Assembly: GCA_036365515.1 (NCBI GenBank)
Contig: CM070873.1
Coordinates: forward strand, 172,778,104 to 172,842,103
Length of the DNA: 64,000 nucleotides
Origin: Torymus aiolomorphi
Lineage: Eukaryota > Arthropoda > Insecta > Hymenoptera > Torymidae
Direction of reading: 5' to 3'
The notes beneath the pieces are model-generated. The model did no database searches and was not told the origin of the DNA. It saw only the letters and a program-made list of their open reading frames with translations. Below are positions 9,501 through 20,114 of this stretch, piece by piece (the first letter of the stretch is position 1; each line of letters starts with the position of its first letter). The position numbers and the translations under genes were made by a program.

Positions 9501-10437
9501 ACACGGTGGTATCGTCATGCACTTGTAACATTTATTAGAACATCTGTGGTCCTCCACTCGATAGTAACTTTTATTGCAAGGTATACAATACCCGGTGCTT
9601 CCGCTCGCCCCTGTTAAGCTGAGTATTGGTTCGTAGTGTTTTGCGCGTTCGTAGTACATCATTCTCAATGTATGCACAATACTTCCATGTGAATCAATGA
9701 CAAAACGGGTACCATCGTAAAGCGGTGGATGACCACGAGCGAAAGTAGAAAAGTTATACACCACTATAGCTGTAGCGTGAGTTGAGAAAAAATTTTGAAA
9801 ATTGTGAATTTCTTGAACACCACAGCCCTCTAACGGTATTCGTGTATGTGACAAATTCATAATCTCCTCTGCGGCTTCCTTTTGAACGTGTCCATAGCTT
9901 TGGCGAATAAGATTCCAATATTCGTGCAGTTTTCCTGTGCAAATTTGACCTCTAACAGCATACGCGTATGCTGCGGCTAAAGCTCGTGGTAAACACAGAT
10001 TATCATCGTTCTTGATACACAGAATTGATTTTTTATTTACTGTATCTTCAGTCAACCGCACTCGTCCACGCCCCGTTGTACCTTTTACAATAGCACTGTT
10101 GATCGATAGCTGATTACTAATAGTAAAATCATTTGCACTTTGCACTGCGTTGAACAACAGCTCCTAAATGTCCTTATAATTAAAATCTTTAATCGGTCTG
10201 AAGGACATCCATAGGGGTCCATGATAAAATCAGTAGGTCTACCTCTGCTGCACAGTTGTCGATGAAGATCACGCATACAATCTTCTAACCAAACACAAAT
10301 ATTGGCGTTTGACGGAGGTGAAGCTATAATTCCTTGAATTTCCCTCCCTTCGTATCCGAAACGACGATAATGACGTGTAGATTCGTTTTCAATGATAAAG
10401 CGAGGGCGCGATCCTTCACCGTGCTGTAAATAATCTC
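6583..10437 (-). pseudogene. Polinton protein-primed DNA polymerase B, main exon, multiply broken
   Basis: Main exon of the replicative polymerase. The N-terminal piece holds zinc-finger-like Cys clusters and the proofreading exonuclease motifs: Exo I YDFET and Exo II HNSQGFD (about 320 and 398-404 residues into the piece that begins at 10157). The middle piece (8367-7627) has motif A DVCSLYP. The last piece has motif B (KLCLNSLWGKFG) and motif C YYDRDSV, where the usual Thr between the two aspartates is Arg. Breaks: a frame change near 10155-10168, another near 8600-8622, a third in the T-rich run at about 8427-8449, and an in-frame TAA at 7624-7626. The piece upstream of 10157 (VWLEDCMRDLH, GRPTDFIMDPYG) runs open from a splice acceptor at 10438. 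It lies upstream of the GC-rich block that separates it from the ATPase-capsid cluster. Not functional as read. Confidence 0.9.
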
Positions 10438-10498
10438 CTGTAAAATTAATCCAAAATTTTATATCTCATAAAAAGTACAAGAATCTATATAATGTTAC

Positions 10499-11336
10499 CT
10501 CCGTTATCATTCATTTCTTCTCTAGCTGTATCAGTGCTACTACTGTCGGTGGTGTTGCTGCTACTGCTGGTATCGCTGATACTGCTAGAATCGCTGCTAC
10601 TGCTAGAATCGGAGTCGTATTCCATTTCAGCCCGAGATGAAGACACTGCTTGCTCTAAAAGTATTCAATGAACATTTAATAACGATGTAAAAAATGATTA
10701 AATGAATACTCAATCAATACTTACGCTGTGTCTCTACGTTGTTCTGACGTATCGGTGTTGACGATGCTTCTGAAACTTAAGTATTGGGAGATGCCATAAT
10801 TATGTTAAATTATTATTTTAATTTCAGCAGTCTCAATACTTACTATGAGCCATATTAGATGTTGAGGGCCCAGGTTGCTGATCGTCTTGAGTACTTATTT
10901 GCATTAATATTTCATCGCCTTTCGTATCGTCGTTCATCTGATTAATTACTGAAAAAATAATAACATCATTGTTTACGGTAAAATTAAAATCAATATATTT
11001 TTATGCTAGAATGAATGTATACTTACGATGACGGTGAATTATACGTTTGGCAAGAGGGTTTGTGTGGTCGTTGCGTTGCTTTACAGCCTTTACAATGATC
11101 GACAGCACATCTGGATTATGAAAAAGACCAATACTATACATGTAGTAGATGCTTGATATGTCGCAATGTAAGAGAAGAAAATGCAATTTTTTGCATAAAA
11201 ACTCCGGCGACAACTTTTCGAGGTCGCTAGACCACACTCGTCCGCACATTGTACGTATATACGAGTGTCGAGCATTTGCTATGCGTAAAACGTGTCTTAA
11301 CATTTTAATTAAATGAGATACACTGGCTCTAACCAT
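10499..11336 (-). CDS. Four spliced 5' exons leading into the polymerase exon
   Basis: Exons at 11336-11027, 10948-10844, 10769-10725 and 10654-10499 read as one continuous frame into the polymerase exon at 10437. Every junction has GT donor and AG acceptor (three GTAAGT, one GTAACA), introns are 78, 74, 70 and 61 bp, and all four introns are phase 1, which would be unlikely by chance. Exon 1 has the first ATG after an upstream stop. The product, about 205 residues, starts with a Leu/His-rich helical region (MVRASVSHLIKMLRHVLR) and ends in a Ser/Asp-rich linker (exon 4). I recognise no domain. It may be an N-terminal extension of the polymerase or a captured host segment. RNA data would decide. 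Confidence 0.6.
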
Positions 11337-11719
11337 CTTGAAGTGTTTTGCTTTCGATCGCTCAAACTGTACTGGCTAGTCGTTGATTCTAAGCTCCTCT
11401 TAAATATACAGCCAGGCGATGCATTGTCACGTGTGTCAATCTCTCACAATAAACCACCGTCGATGAGTCTTTGGGTATGGTATCCAATTTCAACTTCCTT
11501 TCCCCGACACTTTTCTCGAGAAAAAATTTTTTCTATATGTAATTAAATAGCCAAAATAATGTGCAGCTGCAACTCGATGTAAGTGATATTTTCTCATAAA
11601 TCACCAAAATTCCCCAGTGCCGTATGCTTAAATGAAAGAGAAAAAAAGTCGACTTGTTTTTCGTTCGAATAGCGGTAACCATATCTTGTATGTTTTCAAT
11701 GAGTCATTAACAAAATTTT

Positions 11720-12465
11720 ATAATCTTCAATTTTTAAAAAATCCTTATTTTTTCGACGTAGATCATTTCTATTTTAAATAATAAACCCACATTTCAAATT
11801 TCAAATCGATATCTTGAAAATCAGAGAAAATACGTGATTTCCTGTTTTTACCAAAAATTTCTTACAAACTAAAAAATTAATTTTAAATGAACCGGAATAA
11901 AGGTGGTTGCGCGAATGTAGAGAATGGAGAAGAAATTAGAATTAAAATACTCGAGAGGTTCGCAAGACAATCCCCCGTGTTGTATTCTTATCTTATTTCC
12001 ATGTCACTGATAAAACTACAAAATAAAAAGTTTTTCAGTTTTTGAAGTTTGGATAATTTTTTAACGTCATTATATTCAGGGTATTTAAACATGCCTACTG
12101 TGTTAAAATCGCGTTCGTATCTTAAAATCAACTAAATTAAATAATAACAATTTTAGTTGTTTTATTAGCAAATTTTAAAGCATACATAAAAACTCAATAT
12201 TTTAATTTTTATGTTAATCGTATAATGCATCTTCACAATGAGGCATTATCAAAATTTAAACATTTTTATTTATGAAAAACTCTATTTTTTCGAAGTCGGT
12301 TGAGTCTATTTGAAAAGATATAACTGTATTTTAAATTTCAAGTCGATATCTTGAAAAACGGGGGAAATCAGTAATTTCCTGTTTTTGCCAAAAATATTTA
12401 TCGACGTAAAAAACGAATTTTAAATGAAACAGAATACAAGATGGAAGCGTGTACCTTACGCTCAA
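11720..12465. repeat. Two diverged copies of a ~200-bp sequence, ~540 bp apart
   Basis: The stretch near 11740-11925 recurs near 12275-12460. Shared landmarks in order are a T-rich block with TTTTTTCGA, ATTTCAA(A/G)TCGATATCTTG, a GATTTCCTGTTTTT-like block, and AATTTTAAATGAA(C/A)C(G/A)G. The copies differ at many positions. No coding frame is seen. Because they lie just right of the Polinton 5' exons they could be part of its terminal region, but no matching inverted copy is inside the window to test this. Confidence 0.55.
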
Positions 12466-12539
12466 TTTTTAGATTTTTAATTTAAATGCGTCAAATAACG
12501 TGATTATGAAGATTTACTTAATTATTAAATTGCTGATGG

Positions 12540-12885
12540 AACTTTTAAAGAATATTATTCGCACGCTGCTTGAGGCGAATATGATATTTCTTTTTTGAAC
12601 CTTTGACTTTCCTGTAAAGTTCAAGAGCACATACTTTCAATCACCTTGTGCTTATTTTCACACACGTGGAACAGTAGTTGCATTTTTTAGAAAGACGTAA
12701 TAAGATGATCTGAATTCATAAAGGATGTTATTCGTACGCGGCTTGAGACGAATATGATATTTTTCTCTTGAACTCTTGACTGTCCTACAAAGTTCAAGAG
12801 CACATTCTTTCAATCATGTTGTGCTTACTTTTACGCACGTGGAACAAAAGTTGCAGTTTTTTAGGAAGACATAACATAAAATGAG
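12540..12885. repeat. Tandem duplication, ~172-bp unit
   Basis: Copy 1 (about 12541-12713) and copy 2 (about 12714-12885) share TTATTCG(C/T)ACGC, GCGAATATGATATTT / ACGAATATGATATTT, AAAGTTCAAGAGCACAT and CACGTGGAACA in the same order. Point differences are spread evenly, so the duplication is not recent. Non-coding. Confidence 0.7.
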
Positions 12886-13412
12886 CTCATTGTCACGCGC
12901 TTTGAGGGCTCATCATTTATCACCGTTTCATTACTCTCAGTTCTCCAGCAATCTGCGTCGCCGCAAGATGCAGGAGACGTCGTTGGTCGATATTCCTTCG
13001 AAAATTCGCTCGGTGCGGTGATCGCGCTTCGAAAATCGAGTGCGTAGTAATAGTGTGGAAATCGAGACGGAGATATACATTAAAAACGTTAAAATAGAAG
13101 AGACCATTTCAGAACAAAGTGAGATTGTTGTGGTTGACAAGTACAGTGAGATAGAGACGAATTACACTATTTGTGAAAGCGTATCTAGTGGTAATAGTGG
13201 TTATCAAAAATCAGTGTGTGAAGAGGACGATTTTAAAGGCTTTAACAGGATTTACATAGAAATCGTGGTGGTGGTGGTGAGATTTAAAAAACTCTTTAAG
13301 AAACTCAAAAATAAAGTGAATAAGAAGAACCTTAATTTTTATTAAATAAACGGAGGAATTTGAGGAAAAAGTTTGTACGTGTAAATACAAGACTCGCAAA
13401 ATTAAGCTCCGC

Positions 13413-13420
13413 TATAAATA
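13413..13420 (+). promoter_or_regulatory. Probable TATA box of the 13.5-kb gene
   Basis: TATAAATA, 64 bp before the ATG of the downstream open frame. An initiation site about 30 bp downstream would leave a 5' leader of roughly 40 bases. Inferred from spacing only. Confidence 0.4.
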
Positions 13421-13483
13421 AGTTGAAAAAAAAAATCTCCCTTCCTCGTAAATGTAAACAGCAGTAATTCACTAACTAGCAGT

Positions 13484-13972
13484 ATGCCGACGCCAGACGA
13501 AGATGAAAACATCGTTGATGGTGCCGGCATAGTACCACAATCAAACGAGGAACACGACGAAGCTGGAGACAACGCTGCTGATGTCGTTGCTGTTTTACCT
13601 GAAGAAAACGCGCGTGTACCCAGACATAGTGTCCAAATAGCACGATTATTTAATGCGCGCCGACGACCGCGAGTTTCCCATTTTCATTTGGCGCAATTAG
13701 TGAATACGCTTGTGAAATTTTTAATCTGGCGCGATCATTACCGGGTATATCAATGGTGTCAAGTAACGAGTGTCGAAGTGCAGACCTTATATCATGTAAA
13801 TTTTGAAAAATTGTCTTGGACTGAAAAGGGGTATGGCATCGTTGCGAAATACGAAAATAACTCTCCTATGTTCTGTATATTTTATTTCACCCAAACCCAT
13901 TGGACTATTGTCTTTACAAGAAAAATGAGGAAGCAGGAGAAGATTCAACGGAGTCGATTTCTATATGAATAA
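13484..13972 (+). CDS. Small unrecognised protein, acidic start and basic middle
   Basis: ATG-started frame of 162 codons. The first 45 residues are rich in Asp/Glu; residues 45-62 are Arg-rich (VPRHSVQIARLF, NARRRPRVSH); the second half has several aromatic residues (FLIWRDHYRVYQW, FCIFYFTQTHWTIVF) as in a folded domain; the tail is basic. I do not recognise it. It has a TATA box upstream and an AATAAA overlapping the stop (13968-13973), with another at 13981, which supports a compact gene. It runs opposite to the Polinton cluster; it could be a Polinton right-end gene or an unrelated element gene. Confidence 0.45.
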   Translation: MPTPDEDENIVDGAGIVPQSNEEHDEAGDNAADVVAVLPEENARVPRHSVQIARLFNARRRPRVSHFHLAQLVNTLVKFLIWRDHYRVYQWCQVTSVEVQTLYHVNFEKLSWTEKGYGIVAKYENNSPMFCIFYFTQTHWTIVFTRKMRKQEKIQRSRFLYE

Positions 13973-14147
13973 AGGTAAAAAATAAAAATTTTATATAATT
14001 TACAAAAGGTTATGTATATGTAAAAGTCATTATACACAACCTCTGTTCAAGAAACCATTATGATTACCTCACAACCGCTCAGCCATTAAGTCGCTGTGGG
14101 CGTTGCCAAGAGCTAGTCGATTATGGTTTCTATTATAACATTTTTAA

Positions 14148-14311
<164 letters not shown>

Positions 14312-14424
14312 TCCCCGACAATAGGTCCTTCTGCGTCGTCTGCACCTGTAACAATCTCAATATGTTAATACAGAGGTAATGCGGGGAGAGGGGAAAATGA
14401 CGAAGAATTATTTTCCGTCATAAT

Positions 14425-15175
14425 ATATACGAGAAACAGCGAGATACACGAGGAAGAAGACTCTTGTTCCTCGTGTATCTCGCTGTTCATCGTATATATA
14501 GATATACTAACCCATGGTATTCTTGTTTTTTATATCTGTTCCTCAGAGCTGTGCGAAGGCCCTTAAGGGCGCTATAGGCATAAAGAAAAGGTAAAAGAGC
14601 AGGAACAGATATAAGAATAACATGGATAAGTATATCTATATATATATGAGGAATAGGAATGGCTAAAAGGAATACCTCGTACTATTCCTGTAACTGTTCC
14701 TGTTCCTCATATATATTGATATCCATGTTATTCTTATATATGTTCCTGTTCTTATGCTTTTTCCTTTTGCGTGTGGCGCCCTTTAAAAAAGAACAGTGTA
14801 CAGACACAAGAAATAGCATTGGTTTTATATCTATATATATGAGGAACTGCTCGTTGTTTCTCCCTATTCTTGATATATATAGATATACAGCCAATGCTAT
14901 TTCTTGTGTCTGTGCACTGTTCTTTTTTAAGTGTCCTAGCCTTTAAGGGCGCTACAGGCAAAAAGAAAAAGCAAAAGCACAGGAACAGATATAAGATTAA
15001 CATGGATATGTATATCTATATATATATGAGGAACAGGAACAGCTAGAAGAACACCTAGATCTGTTCCTGTAGCTGTCCCTGTTCCTCATATATATATAGA
15101 TATACATATCCATGTTATTCTTATATCTGTTCCTGTGCTTTTGCTTTTTCTTTTTGCCTATAGCGCCCTTTACTC
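14425..15175. repeat. Array of four long inverted repeats (hairpins)
   Basis: Consecutive imperfect palindromes: about 14425-14505, 14560-14787, 14780-14931 and 14940-15175. Arms run from about 35 bp to about 100 bp. The second and fourth hairpins share arm words (AGCAGGAACAGATATAAGA or a close variant, AACATGGATA, TATATCTATATATATGAGG), and successive hairpins are joined by GCGCCCTTTAA or CCTTTAAGGGCGC. A further related half-unit lies near 15370-15450. Transcripts would fold into stable double-stranded stems. No protein frame is credible here. Confidence 0.8.
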
Positions 15176-15461
15176 TGCGACGGCCGGAGGCTTGACTTCC
15201 CTTTTCTATCTATAATACCTCTATTCTTGCGAGTCGCCGCACGCCGTGTAGAGGCAACTTAATAAATTAAATTATTAGGGCTGTTGCAAGAATGGAGGAA
15301 TAGCGAGGAATAACGCCTGGCAGCCAATCACAAGCAAGTTTTAAAAAGACGTATTCCTTTTTATGGCTCGGACACTTAAAAAGGAACAAACAAAAAGAAC
15401 AAGAATTACATGGGTTTCTGTATCTATATATACATCTTGTTCCTTCTTTATCTCGCTGTTA

Positions 15462-15620
<159 letters not shown>

Positions 15621-15849
15621 TATTACATGAAATCAAATTAACAAAAATAAATAATGAAATTCATTGATAATTTACAAGAACTTTTTTATAATTTTCGGAG
15701 TTTACGTTAAAATACCTTATTTTAAAAATAATTTACTAATTATTGTAAATCTTTTTTAATATGAGTCTACTGAAATTAAAAGTTTACAAGTAAAATCTTT
15801 AAAATAGATATAAGCTACAAGTTTACGAATACAAGTACACTTTATTTAA

Positions 15850-17494
15850 TTTCACTCACATGATGTCATTTTGCCAGATTTAGATGCCATCAAACATACG
15901 TTATGTTGCTGAAATAAATTTTTTTGTATTATTGGTCCAAATTCAGCTTTAGTCTCTTTTAAAACTATAAATAATGGAGAGAGCAATTTTCCAGCCGCAT
16001 TAATTGTAGGTAATATTGTATAACTATGTGTTGTTGATGAAACAGATTGCACCCCAGTCAAAAATATCCAGATGGGAAATCCAACTGGATTTTCCAAGAG
16101 GGAAATCCAGCTGGGGAAGAGTGGATTCCAGCTGGATTTTGGTGGATTTCCAGTCGGATTCCCAGTTGATGATATCAAATATTCCCACCCATTTTTAACT
16201 GGATTAAATGGAAATCCACTTATAATAAATGGGAATTCCTGGGCGAAGGCGGAAATCCATGTAAAAATCCAGTTAAATGTTTGTGGGAATCCACCTAACT
16301 TTCGCATTTCTATTAAATGGGAATCCACTCAAAATTCTACTTAATAATAAATGGGAATCCCAGCGTGACGGCGAAAATCCATGTAAAAATCCAGTTTAAT
16401 ATAGATGGGAATCCATCTAACTTTCGCTTTTCTATTCAATGGAAATCCAGTTAATAATGCATAGGAATCCTGTTATATCTAGGTGGGAATCCACTTAAAT
16501 ATCCAGTTAAAAATGGGTGGGAATATTTGGTATCATCAACTGGGAATCCGACGGGAAATCCACCAAAATCCAGCTGGAATCCACTCTTCCCCAGCTGGAT
16601 TTCCCTCTTGGAAAATCCAGTTGGATTTCCCAACTGGATATTTTTGACCGGGACAACACATTCAACAGTGTTTGTTCCTTCTTCTGCTAATGTACGACCA
16701 ATATGTAATTCTAATTGAAATCCACTTTGATCAGCATTGTAGGTATTTTCAGTTCCAACTTCTGAAATCAGTAGTTTGATGTCGGCTACAAATTTACTGG
16801 CTTCTTGATTTACAGTTTCTTTGTCCTCAAGAGTTTTTTTGTTATAAATTTGTTGATTTTTCTACTGACAATTCTGTGAGCTTTCTTAAATTTTCGCAGC
16901 CAGAAATCACTTGCTTTGAATCTAACATCATTAAATTCTAAATTACTTTTAGCTTCTAAGGCCCACCTACGTATATCAATATCGTGAATAATATGGCCAG
17001 CTTCGAGAGATTCTTTGAGATTTTTTAAAACAAATTCAGAAATTTGATATAATTTTTCTTTGTAAGGACCACCTTTGTTGATTTGACTAGCCCAGTTGTC
17101 GTTCTGAATTAACTAATTTAAATCGATGTTTAACACTTTCTATACTGCGATTTTTTTTAGTTTTACCTGATCTCCAATATTCGACTGCTCTTTTTTTATA
17201 ATCGAAGCTCAACTCTTCATCATCGTATGAACATACATCATAATCTTTTTTTTCATTGAAAATTGCGTCATCTTCAATGGCTTGTACTTCATAATTTTTA
17301 AATTGCTCTTGAAAATCTAATGTTTCTTCTTCCATTGTTTCAATCGCATTAAAATTATTCATACTGTCGTATAAAATATTTTCGAATTTTTCAGCTAAAT
17401 CCATTTCAACAAGATTAACAGGACTTTCTGGTATCTGAAGCCCTGAGAATGCTGCCAATAATAAATTTATGACGTTGATAGGATTTACCTTCAT
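15850..17494 (-). pseudogene. pogo/Tigger-like transposase (DDE_1), truncated and interrupted
   Basis: Minus-strand remains of a CENP-B/pogo-type transposase. The N-terminal acidic part reads from 17494 (VNPINVINLLLAAFSG... then YKKRAVEYWRSGKTKKNRS). A DNA-binding segment in a shifted frame near 16860-17000 reads ASDFWLRKFKKAHRIVSRKI. The start of the catalytic domain near 16670-16770 includes YNADQSGFQ, with the first catalytic Asp. The next segment resumes after a 600-bp insertion with SVSSTTHSYTILPTINAAGK (from about 16045) and ends at ASKSGKMTSCE near 15852. The remaining catalytic residues and C-terminus are missing. Frameshifts and stops are present, so this copy is dead. Confidence 0.75.
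16053..16652. mobile_element. 600-bp word-built inverted-repeat element (GGGAATCC words)
   Basis: Ends are inverted: CCCAGTCAAAAATATCCAG on the left and CTGGATATTTTTGACCGGG on the right. The outer ~150 bp of each side are near-perfect reverse complements. The interior is many spaced copies of ATGGGAATCCA-like words. It sits inside the pogo-like transposase gene. Taking out the element with one copy of a 2-bp duplication (AC on the + strand) leaves the transposase frame continuous across the site, which fixes both boundaries. No coding capacity; a non-autonomous element. Confidence 0.8.
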
Positions 17495-17985
17495 TTTTTC
17501 TATTCTTTGATTTTTATGAAATAATAAATTCTATTGTAGGAAAAAAACAAATAGCGGACTCTCGAAAATTTGTACCTCGCAACAGAACCGATAAAAATAT
17601 ACTGACTAACTAATCCGTTTTTAGGCAGCCGTGGACTCCAAGCTCACTTGCGTCATCTTTGCTTATGCATGTTTACAAGATGGGCTTACAAAAAATCGCT
17701 TATTCATATATATATAAATAGAAATCAGGAAAATATTTACTTAAAAATAAGTATTTATGAAAAAGTACAAATGAAATATAATGTGATATGCCTAAATGCG
17801 CAAACATAAATATTCTAAAATTATAAGTAAACTATAATTATCAAGCAGTGATATATAAAAAAAAGCTAATTGCAAAATATACCATGAAAATAATTTTAAT
17901 CCTGGCTCAGCTTTTAAAAGCTTTTCTGCATACAAATATTTATACAGAAATAATAAAAATATAGTCATGTAATTATTTATTCCTC
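17495..17985. other. AT-rich stretch without recognisable gene
   Basis: Strongly AT-rich sequence with no long frame, RNA gene or clear repeat. Probably decayed transposon or intergenic DNA upstream of the pogo-like remnant. Confidence 0.5.
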
Positions 17986-18945
17986 TATTTATCTTATGCT
18001 ATTATATTTTGAACATTAAAATAACGAAATTGTCAAATTCTTTGTCAGTGATTTTTATTCATTAAATAGAAAATTGAGCCTATAGACAAATCAATCTGCA
18101 ATAAATAAAATATCCATGATTATTTATTCTGATTATACGCACCATACACCTCAAAATATTTATTTCAAAGGTACTAATTGTAAGTATACGTGCCCAAGGG
18201 GCTCCTAAACCCCAATAATGTTGTTATTAGAAAAAATCCTAAAACAAGTCAACTTTGATTTTGAATTTTAATAATAATTATTTAATTTTATTGTAAATAT
18301 TGTATACAAAAAAAATTAAAAAAAAAAATTTTTTCGAAATAAAATATAAGGGTAGCTAATTTGGCATTTCAAAGAGAAATATTTTTGATTTTGTTTCATT
18401 TTAAATTTGAATCTGAACTTGGGATATTCAGATAAAACCTATTTTAGGGGTCATTTTTAGGACTGCATTTTACCCCTTTAATAGGAAATTGGGCCCATAG
18501 AAAAAATAGCCCAAATAAAAATAAATTATGCATTACATATAACTTAAAATATTAATTTTAATAGTTTGAAAGTATTTTGTGCCTAAAGGGTTGTTTACCC
18601 CTGATGACGTGTTTATTTGCAAAAACCCTGAAGCACGTAAACTTTATTTTTTATTTTAAGTCAAAAAATGAGTTTTATAATAATTAATTAATTTTATTGC
18701 AAATATTATATGCAGAAATAGTTTAAAAAATAAGGTTTTTCTAAAATAAAAAGTAAGGGTTGCCACCCTCGAGGACCAAACTATACTTGATGGTTACATA
18801 ATTCAAGGAGAAATATTTTCCATTTTGTTTCATTTCAAAATATCGATTAGAACTTAAGATATTAAAAAAAAACCGTTTTCGGGGATAAATTTTAAGGGCG
18901 GTTTTCACCCCTTTAATAAGGGATTGGGCTGATAAAAAAAATTGC
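17985..18945. repeat. Diverged tandem repeat, ~420-bp unit, about 2.3 copies
   Basis: The phrase around AAATTG(A/G)GCC(C/T)ATAG or GGATTGGGCTGAT appears near 18075, 18490 and 18925. The phrase with AAAAAATCC(T)A or AAAAACCCTGAAGCACG, followed by a T-rich AACTTT block, appears near 18230 and 18615. AGTAAGGGT-type words appear near 18350 and 18750. Non-coding and well diverged. Confidence 0.6.
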
Positions 18946-18977
18946 GAGTCTCTTATTTTTCGGTCCTCTACAACATA

Positions 18978-19325
18978 TCAAAAATTCAGGAAAATCGGAG
19001 GCGGACACCTCGTTCGGTTTCCTTGTGAGAATGCGGTTACCTCTCTGCACTTCGGATCCAACGGAATCTGGTGGTATGCCTGGCTTAAATCTAGCTTAGA
19101 AATATACTTAGGGGAACTTATCTTATCAAGTATATCATCCATGTTTCGCAATGGATACGCGATAGACTTAGTATGCTTATTAACTTGCCTATAGTCTATG
19201 CAAAATCGGAACAAGTCATACAATTTTGGAACTAACACAGGGCAGCTTCGCCAGGGGCTATCAGATGGCTCGATAATTCCCTCCTCCAGCATGCTATCGA
19301 CTTCAGCCCAAGCCGTCTGCAACAT
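18978..19325 (-). pseudogene. gypsy reverse transcriptase fragment (N-terminal part)
   Basis: A 115-codon frame starting in the fingers domain of a Ty3/gypsy reverse transcriptase: VDSMLEEGIIEPSDSPWRSC, FRFCIDYRQVN, YPLRNMDDILDKI and KLDLSQAYHQIPL, which holds the first catalytic Asp. Homology stops at about 19010, where the sequence changes to unrelated AT-rich DNA, so the active-site xxDD, RNase H, integrase and 3' LTR are all missing. It belongs to the same minus-strand element as the protease, Gag and LTR to its right. Confidence 0.85.
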
Positions 19326-20114
19326 CTTCGGAGTATACTTCCGAGGACCTTGGCGAATGGGTTCATTTCCTTAAATGTCAATGAAATGCGGGGCGACATT
19401 AGTTAACCCTAGCTATTCCGGTGTAGGTGGAATCAATCTTTATTTGATTTCTTCAATAAGCAACTACTGATCAGTTGTAGCGCGACTCAGTCCTCCTATG
19501 CTGGCTAAAGCTGGGAAACAGGTTGGATCTTGGCCATAACGGTAAAACTGATGCACTACTCCCTTCGGTGTCCACCTTGTACCGTTCTCATAGTCGATCT
19601 TCATCTTAAACAATCGCTTGAAGTCGATTCCGAGAATGCAGTCGTACTAAAGCTCATCTGCTACCCGGAAGGGCATAGACTACTTCGTATTATCGATGCT
19701 CACCGTCATATTCAGTACTCCTTGTAGCTTCACTGCACCTCCGTCAGCTACGCGTACTGAAGCTGCTTCCTGTTCCAATTTCTGGGTAAATTCCTTGCTG
19801 ACGCCTTTGCCGAGATACGAGTGAACGGAGCCATCGTCGAGCATGGCTAAGAGTTTTCTTCCATTCAATTCTATGTTGAAGAATAACCTTGGCTCGACGT
19901 TGCTGATAGCGCTTCTCATTATCAGTGATTCGAGAGCTAGAACTTGAGGGTTGTCTCCCTCGCTCATAGCTGCAGCCGAACTTTTTTCTGGGGTAACAGC
20001 GATCGAATCAGAAGTGGGAGGAGTCGAGTCTGAAGTAGGAGGGGGTGAGTTGACTCCGTTAACTTCCCCTCTTACTCGTTTCCCGCCGCCGTAATCGAAT
20101 TGCACTTGGTACAT
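19326..20114 (-). pseudogene. gypsy retropepsin region
   Basis: Frame from ATG at 20114 to 19680 with the aspartic protease core MLDDGSVHSYLG preceded by FNIELNGRKLLA. The usual active site is D-T/S-G-S; here it reads D-D-G-S, an atypical residue after the catalytic Asp. The stretch to the reverse transcriptase (19326-19680) has several stops in the protein frame and shows only weak homology. Upstream, a Ser/Pro-rich linker joins it to Gag. In this family the protease cuts the Gag-Pol polyprotein. The gene is not functional as read. Confidence 0.7.

Noticed and set aside
13040..13345. 101-codon frame on the + strand
   Set aside because: It begins with GTG, has no ATG and no recognisable feature; composition is low-complexity.
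11337..13400. Right terminal inverted repeat of the Polinton
   Set aside because: Expected for the family, but the left end is outside the window, so no inverted match can be shown.
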